Shown piece by piece: positions 58,877 through 64,000 of a stretch of DNA of 64,000 nucleotides (position 1 is its first letter; the number at the start of each line of letters is the position of its first letter). The stretch is from positions 1-64,000 of the forward strand of contig NZ_JBGCCH010000035.1 in the NCBI RefSeq assembly GCF_041261205.1, read 5' to 3'. Under the pieces are notes generated by a model that was given only the letters and a program-made list of their open reading frames with translations, ran no database searches and was not told where the DNA came from. A program made the position numbers and the translations under genes. Origin of the DNA: Catenulispora sp. MAP5-51. Lineage in GTDB: Bacteria; Actinomycetota; Actinomycetes; Streptomycetales; Catenulisporaceae.

Positions 58877-61663
58877 CTACGCGTCGAGCTCGGACAGCCG
58901 GGCCTGGACCCGTTCGACGTCCGCGCGCATGCCGAGGCGCCGGTAGATCTCCAGCGCCTGGTTCAGGTATGCCAAGCCCTGGGCGGGGTCGCCGGTGGCC
59001 AGGTAGTGGTCGGCGATGCCCTCCAGGGAGATCGCCTCGTCGTCGAGTTTGTGCAGCTCGCGGTTCATCGCCAGTGCCTGCTGGTACAGGGCGAAGGCTT
59101 GGGGGCGGTCGCCGAGGGCGGCGATCGTGGCCGCGTAGAAGTTCAGCGCCCAGGCCTCGTTGAAGCGGTTGCCGACCTCGCGCAACATCTCCAGGGCCTG
59201 GCGGTGGGTGTCAGCCGCGGCCTGGAAGTCGCCGGACAGGTAGTGCATCTGCCCCAGATAGGTCAGGGCCCAGCCCTCGTTGTCGCGGTCGCCGAGCTGG
59301 CGGAAGATCTCCCGGGCCCGGGTGTGGGCGTCCGTCGCACCCGGATGGTCCCCGGCCAGGCACCGCACCCGGCCGAGGTCGTTCAGGGCGATGGCCTCGC
59401 CGAGGCGGTCGCCCAGTTGGCGGGAGATCTCCAGGGCCTGGGAGTGGGCGTCCACCCCGGCCGGATAGTCGCCGCTTTGATGGTGTACGCACCCCAGGTC
59501 GTTCAGGGCGTTGGCTTCGCCGAGGCGGTTGCCGATCTGCCGGAAGATCTCCAAAGCCCGCATGTGGGCGTCCACCGCGGCCGGGTAGTCAGCGCTCTGA
59601 TGCCCTACCCGTCCCAGGTCGTTCAGGGCGTTGGCCTCACCGAGGCGGTTGCCGATCCGCTGGAAGATCTCCAAGGCCCGGGTGAGGGTGTCGGCCGCAC
59701 CCGGGAAGTCCCCGGCCATGTGCTGCAACCGGCCCAGGTTGGTCAGGGCGACCGCCTCGCCGAGTCGGTCGCCGATCTGCCGGTAGATCTCCAAAGCCCG
59801 GGTCAGAGCATCCTCCCGGCCCGCAGTGGTCCACCCGCGAAACCGCACCTGGCCCAGATTGGCCAGGGCGTTCGCCTCACCGAGACGGTCGCCGATCCGC
59901 TGGGAGATCTCCAGAGCCTGCGCGAAGGCGTCCGCCGCGCCGGGGGAATCGCCCGTCAAGCGCCGCACCCGCCCCAGGTCGTTCAAGGCAGTGGCACGGG
60001 CCGCGGGGCGGTCGAGGCGGGCGGCTGCCTCGACGGCGGCCTGGTGGACTTCCAGCGCGCGGGTCCATGGGCCCTCGGAGAGCAGGATCTCGGCCATGCC
60101 GGCGGCCAGGGCGACGGTGTGGTGGTCGAGATGGCGAGCGTGGGCCAGCGCGTCGTCCAGGTTGGGGTGTTCGGTACGCAGCCAGTCCCGGGCGGTCTCG
60201 GGATCGGTCAGGTCCGGGGCGTGCGCAGGAGCCGGGCCGTCGGGCATGGCACGCGGCAGGCGCGCGATGGCTAGCGACGCCGTTTGTGCGGTGTGGGCGC
60301 AGTAGTGCAGGAGGCGGTCGAGGGCCGTCGCGCGCTGCTTGGCCGATTCATGGGCCACGGCCAGGGTGCGGGCGTATTCACGCAGCAGGTCGTGCAGCCG
60401 GTAGCGGCCGGGGGCGGTCTCGGCGAGCAGGCTGCGGTCGGTGAGGTCCTGGAGCAGCGTGTCGGCTTCGTTCAAGCCGGTGTCCAGGAGCGCGGCGGCC
60501 GCGTGGACGTCGCAATCGGGACCGGGGATCAGTCCGAGCAGGCGGAACATGGCTTGCTGCGCCGCGGTGAGGTTCTGGTAGGACAGGTCGAAGGCGGCAC
60601 GTACTTGGCGGTCGCCGTCGTCGAACGCCGCCAGGTCGGCCAGGCCGGCGCGCAGCCGTGCCTCCAGGTGGTCCAGGGTCCAGGCGCGGCGGTGGGCCAG
60701 GTTGGCGGCGGTGATGCGCAGCGCCAGCGGCAGGTTTCCGCACAGCTCGGCGATGCGGGCGGCCGCCGCGTCGTCGTCGATGCGGCCGGGCCCGGCGTGG
60801 CGGCGCAGGAGCAGGATCGCGTCACCGGGGTCCAGGACGTCCAGCGGCAGCAGGTGGGCGTCGTCCAGGGCTTTGAGGCGGTTGCGGCTGGTGACCAGGA
60901 CCAGGCAGCCGGCGGTGGCGGGAAGCAGCGGACGGACTTGCTGCTCGCTGGCGGCGTCGTCCAGCACGATCAGGGTGCGGCTGCCGGCCAGACGGTTGCG
61001 GAAGGCTTTGGCCCTCTCCTCCACCTCCGGCGGGATGGCCCGGGGGTCAAGACCGAGGGCCTGCAGAAGCTGGCCCAGGGCCTCGCCCGAGTCGCGAGGA
61101 CTGGTGCCGGCACTGTGGGCGTGCAGGTCGACGAACAACTGCCCGTCGGGGAACTGCTCGGCCAGAAGGTGCCCGACATGCACGGCCAGGGCGGTCTTGC
61201 CGATCCCGGCCATACCGTCGATCGCCGAGACCACCACCGTCGTCGCCTTGCCGCCGGCGGCGGCCGCGATATCAAGGAGCTGTTCGACGTCGCTATCGCG
61301 CCCGGTCAGGGTGGCGAGGTTCGCGGGCAGTTGCCGAAGCGCCCCGGCCACGCCGCCGACTTTGGCCTTGACGTGCATCCGGACGCACACCTGCCGCCAA
61401 CGCGCCACCTCCGGCTCGTCCACACCGAGCGCCCGGACGACAGCCGTCACCAGATCGATGTCCAAGCGACGACGCTGCGGTTGAAAGACGCTGGAGACAG
61501 TGGTGTGCGCGATCAGCTGCGGCGGCCGCAACAACGGACCGACACGCTTGGCCAAAACCCGATACGACGGACCGCCGGCCCAAAGCCGCAACTCCCCGAG
61601 AAGCGCGATGAACTCCGCCAGGTCACGGGCCTGGGAAGGATCTGGCGCGCCGCTCGCAGCCAT
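58877..61663 (-). CDS. NB-ARC and TPR regulatory protein (SARP/AfsR-like STAND ATPase)
   Basis: A 928-residue protein from an ATG after GGGAGG. An N-terminal helix-turn-helix-like region (about 1-85) is followed by an NB-ARC ATPase: Walker A DGMAGIGKTALA, Walker B TLIVLDDA, LVTSRNRL and GNLPLALRI. The C-terminal 450 residues are about ten TPR units of 40 residues with a highly repeated consensus RALEIFRQIGNRLGEANALNDLG. The 120-bp DNA repeats behind them are very similar, suggesting recent expansion. A signal-responsive regulator; not clearly tied to the cluster. Confidence 0.92.
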   Translation of the reverse strand: MAASGAPDPSQARDLAEFIALLGELRLWAGGPSYRVLAKRVGPLLRPPQLIAHTTVSSVFQPQRRRLDIDLVTAVVRALGVDEPEVARWRQVCVRMHVKAKVGGVAGALRQLPANLATLTGRDSDVEQLLDIAAAAGGKATTVVVSAIDGMAGIGKTALAVHVGHLLAEQFPDGQLFVDLHAHSAGTSPRDSGEALGQLLQALGLDPRAIPPEVEERAKAFRNRLAGSRTLIVLDDAASEQQVRPLLPATAGCLVLVTSRNRLKALDDAHLLPLDVLDPGDAILLLRRHAGPGRIDDDAAAARIAELCGNLPLALRITAANLAHRRAWTLDHLEARLRAGLADLAAFDDGDRQVRAAFDLSYQNLTAAQQAMFRLLGLIPGPDCDVHAAAALLDTGLNEADTLLQDLTDRSLLAETAPGRYRLHDLLREYARTLAVAHESAKQRATALDRLLHYCAHTAQTASLAIARLPRAMPDGPAPAHAPDLTDPETARDWLRTEHPNLDDALAHARHLDHHTVALAAGMAEILLSEGPWTRALEVHQAAVEAAARLDRPAARATALNDLGRVRRLTGDSPGAADAFAQALEISQRIGDRLGEANALANLGQVRFRGWTTAGREDALTRALEIYRQIGDRLGEAVALTNLGRLQHMAGDFPGAADTLTRALEIFQRIGNRLGEANALNDLGRVGHQSADYPAAVDAHMRALEIFRQIGNRLGEANALNDLGCVHHQSGDYPAGVDAHSQALEISRQLGDRLGEAIALNDLGRVRCLAGDHPGATDAHTRAREIFRQLGDRDNEGWALTYLGQMHYLSGDFQAAADTHRQALEMLREVGNRFNEAWALNFYAATIAALGDRPQAFALYQQALAMNRELHKLDDEAISLEGIADHYLATGDPAQGLAYLNQALEIYRRLGMRADVERVQARLSELDA

Positions 61664-62040
61664 CTTGTGCCTCCCAGACGACCCACACACCCCTGCCACG
61701 CGCGGGGTGACTGTACAGATTTGGACAGACTACGGGACCTCGGCAACCTTCCGGGACGAGCCTTGAGCACGGCGGCTCACCGTGCGCCAAAGGCCACAGA
61801 CCACCGGGGGGGATGGGGCTATGTCGTACGGGGACGGGCTTTCCGACTGAACCGCACCGGTGTTCCCGCCATGCTCCCGGTGCGGTTCAGTTGAAGGACG
61901 CCGCCTCGGTGTGCCGCTCCCGGATCATCAGCAACGATGTTGTGAACCCGCGCGTATACACGGATTGACCTGGGAAAACCTGGCGTCAGAGCTCTGTTAC
62001 CCCATATGCTCCAGCCCTCATTGAGCACCTGGGGAGAGCT
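61664..62040. promoter_or_regulatory. Non-coding region with a perfect inverted repeat
   Basis: This 377-bp divergent region holds promoters for the NB-ARC protein and the membrane protein. A perfect 15-bp inverted repeat (ACTGAACCGCACCGG, 61846-61860; CCGGTGCGGTTCAGT, 61877-61891; 16-nt loop) lies in the middle, far from any stop codon, so an operator is as likely as a terminator. Nothing else is recognised. Confidence 0.6.
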
Positions 62041-62658
62041 ATGGAACAGCAAGACCAACAACCGCTCGGCTACAACGCGCCCGGCCCACAGCCGTACTAC
62101 GGACCGCCGCAGCCGCCAGTCGCGCCGCACCACCCGACCGTCCGGCGCCGCACCGCGATCGCCATCGGAGTGGGCGCGCTCATCCTCGGCGCGGGCATCG
62201 GCGCCGCCGGCAAGGACCCCAAGACGGCCGACACCGCCGCGGCCACCACCACGAAGGCCGCCACGACCGTCACCGCCACCCAGACCGCGCCGGCGCCCGC
62301 ACCCGTGACCATCACCGCCAAAGCCGCGGCCGCCCCGGCAGCGCCGGCTGTCACCACCACGGCGACCGCCACCGTCACCGTCACGGCCGCCGCTCCCACG
62401 AGCGCCGCGCCCTCGGGCATCGGCGACGGTACCTACGTCGTCGGCACCGACATCAAGCCCGGCCTGTACAAGACGTCCGGCCCGGCCGACTCCGGCGCCC
62501 TGGCGAACTGCTACTGGGAGCGCGACCGCGACCTGTCCGGCGGCATGGACTCGATCATCGCCAACGACAACGCCTCCGGGCCGACCACCGTGCAGATCTC
62601 GGCCGGCGACAAGGCGTTCAAGACCGACGGCTGCGCGCCGTGGGTGAAGATCGGCTGA
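62041..62658 (+). CDS. Membrane-anchored protein with small extracellular domain
   Basis: A 205-residue protein after a GGGGAG RBS. A Pro/Gln/Tyr-rich cytoplasmic tail (1-36), one membrane segment (about 38-56), an Ala/Thr/Val-rich linker (57-122) and an exposed domain (GIGDGTYVVGTDIKPGLYKT, CYWERDRD, SIIANDNASGPTTVQI, DGCAPWVKIG). Two Cys in the domain may pair. Proteins of this shape are common in actinomycetes, but I know no function. Confidence 0.85.
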   Translation: MEQQDQQPLGYNAPGPQPYYGPPQPPVAPHHPTVRRRTAIAIGVGALILGAGIGAAGKDPKTADTAAATTTKAATTVTATQTAPAPAPVTITAKAAAAPAAPAVTTTATATVTVTAAAPTSAAPSGIGDGTYVVGTDIKPGLYKTSGPADSGALANCYWERDRDLSGGMDSIIANDNASGPTTVQISAGDKAFKTDGCAPWVKIG

Positions 62659-62845
62659 GTGCTCCTGACTCGTCCTGCTGATGCGGGCTGGGCCTCGCAG
62701 GGCGAGTCAGGAATCAGAGAACGGATTCACGACTTCGGCCAACTTTTCGCTTCCTCCATGGGGTCTGAAGATCAAGAGCACACGGCTTCGGTGCACGGAC
62801 ACATCCGGGCACTGAGACCGTGGCGAAGATCTGGAGGAACTGCTT

Positions 62846-64000
62846 GTGCTAGCACGTAACCGTCGTGTCCCGACTCTGGCGGCGGCGATGGCCCTGGGTG
62901 TGGCCACCGCCGCCGGTTCCGCGGCCGTCGGCGCCACACCGGCCGTCGCCACACCGGCCGTCGCCGGCGCCGCCGCGCCGTTCACCATGACCGCGACCCC
63001 GCAGGTCACCACGCTGCCGAACGGCGACCGGGTGGTCGTCACCGGCTCCGGCCCCAGCGCGGCCACCGAGGTCCTGGGCCCGGACGGGCGCACTGTCCCG
63101 GCCACGCGTTTCGCGCCGGACCCGCACCACGCCTACGTCATCCCCGACTCGGTGGTGTCCTCGACCAGCCCGTTCGTGGCGTCCCGGTATCAGATCCCGG
63201 CACTGACCACGGGCACCACGCCGGCCGTGGTCCCGCACTATGCGATGGGCATCCTTCAGGTCAACGGCGTGGGCCTGGACGGGGCCGCCGCACAGGGCCT
63301 CACCTACCTGGCCGACGTCGACGACGTCAACCGATGGAACGCTCCCCTCCAGCTCATCAACGGGGTGGCGCGGGTCGCTGTGCCTGCCGGCCACTACAAC
63401 GTGGTCACCGAGTTCTCGAGCTACGACCCCGCGACCAACCTCCTCAAGACGTACGACGTGACCCAGCTCGGCGTCACGGTCGGCACCACCGGCACCACCA
63501 CCGTGACCGCGGACCAGCGCACCGCCACGTCGCAGGTGCGGGTGACGACTCCGCGGCCGGCCGACCTCCAGACCAGCTATCTGTTCCTCAAGAGCACCGA
63601 CGCCAACGGCGACTTCAGCTTCCTGCTCCCGAGCAACGCCGGCCCGGCGGCCACCTACGTCAACCCGACGGCCAAGGCGCGGTTCGGCACCTTCAGCTAC
63701 CAGATGGCCGGCTGGAGCGGCACGAGCCCGGCCGGCACCGCCGATCCCTACCGGTACGACGTGATGTTCCCGGCCGCCGACCACATCGACGCCGACCAGA
63801 GCTACAAGGTCGATCCCTCGACGCTGACCACGGTCCACAACACCTTCGTCAGCGATCCGGACAACACCACGCACACCGGCCTGTTCATGACAGGGCCCTT
63901 CGTTCCGCTGTTCGGCTCCCTCAACGCCGGCGGGACGGTGACCTCCCCGGGCAGCCTGACCGAATACGTCAGCGCGGCCAGCGGCCTGAACTGGGGACGC
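62846..64000 (+). CDS. Large secreted protein, 3' end outside window
   Basis: A GTG start 8 bp after GGAGG gives MLARNRRVPTLAAAMALGV, a signal peptide with an Ala/Val/Pro repeat (TPAVATPAVA) around residues 31-40. 385 codons are visible and the frame stays open at the right edge. The exported part is Thr/Val-rich with beta-sandwich-like segments and no catalytic motif yet visible; a propeptide of a secreted peptidase is one possibility. Unrelated to the cluster as far as can be seen. Confidence 0.85.
   Translation, partial: MLARNRRVPTLAAAMALGVATAAGSAAVGATPAVATPAVAGAAAPFTMTATPQVTTLPNGDRVVVTGSGPSAATEVLGPDGRTVPATRFAPDPHHAYVIPDSVVSSTSPFVASRYQIPALTTGTTPAVVPHYAMGILQVNGVGLDGAAAQGLTYLADVDDVNRWNAPLQLINGVARVAVPAGHYNVVTEFSSYDPATNLLKTYDVTQLGVTVGTTGTTTVTADQRTATSQVRVTTPRPADLQTSYLFLKSTDANGDFSFLLPSNAGPAATYVNPTAKARFGTFSYQMAGWSGTSPAGTADPYRYDVMFPAADHIDADQSYKVDPSTLTTVHNTFVSDPDNTTHTGLFMTGPFVPLFGSLNAGGTVTSPGSLTEYVSAASGLNWGR

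Overview
The window is strongly GC-rich DNA from an actinomycete (Streptomyces-like or a related filamentous genus; the genus cannot be fixed from sequence alone). GTG starts, third-position G/C bias, AfsR/SARP and NB-ARC-TPR regulators and StrR-type regulators all point to Actinomycetota. About the first 55 kb is one large biosynthetic gene cluster, cut off at the left edge. It appears to make an acylated nonribosomal peptide (lipopeptide) that uses 3,5-dihydroxyphenylglycine (Dpg), and perhaps 4-hydroxyphenylglycine (Hpg), and that may be beta-hydroxylated and sulfated. From about 55.3 kb onward the genes look like ordinary chromosome with two decayed genes near the border.

Layout. (1) 1-21548, minus: a giant NRPS with seven modules visible, open at the left edge, starting with an acyl-accepting condensation domain. 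Pocket residues suggest Phe-like, X, X, Asp, Y, X, Thr, where X is the same unassigned pocket in modules 2, 3 and 6. Dual epimerization/condensation domains start modules 6 and 7, so residues 5 and 6 should be D. (2) 21969-28808: a CmlA-type diiron beta-hydroxylase, a small conserved protein, APS kinase, an MbtH-like protein, a MacB-type ABC exporter pair and a type II thioesterase. (3) 28786-35297, minus: a methyltransferase, KAS II, ACP, KAS III, second ACP, sulfotransferase and P450; this operon probably builds and tailors the acyl chain. A second KAS II (35592-36887) runs divergently. (4) 36981-45909: a regulatory block with two StrR-like regulators, two TrmB/LuxR-type regulators, a NarL-type two-component pair, two related ~110-residue proteins and three small secreted proteins. 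(5) 46074-52842: a fused HmO-HpgT gene followed by the complete dpgABCD operon. (6) 53114-54445: a cysteate-synthase-like PLP enzyme, then a SARP regulator. (7) 55495-64000: cyclophilin lipoprotein, cupin and oxidoreductase remnants, a MarR regulator, an MTHFR-like protein, an NB-ARC-TPR regulator and two exported proteins.

How it fits together. Six intergenic copies of a palindrome GTTCAAC-N15/16-GTTGAAC sit before the main transcription units. This closely matches the published StrR operator architecture (GTTCGAC-N15-GTCGAAC), so the two StrR-like proteins probably switch on the NRPS, hydroxylase, transporter, acyl operon, one secreted protein, strR2 itself and the cysteate-synthase-like gene together. 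APS kinase plus sulfotransferase imply a sulfated product, and the cysteate-synthase-like enzyme may supply a sulfonated amino acid.

Two unusual patterns stand out: a duplicated regulatory cassette (StrR + TrmB/LuxR + ~110-residue protein + secreted cysteine-containing peptide), and an abundance of short in-frame tandem repeats in loops and linkers of the biosynthetic enzymes (29 glycines in DpgA, Asp-Ala repeats in DpgD, Asn-Ala repeats in the NRPS).
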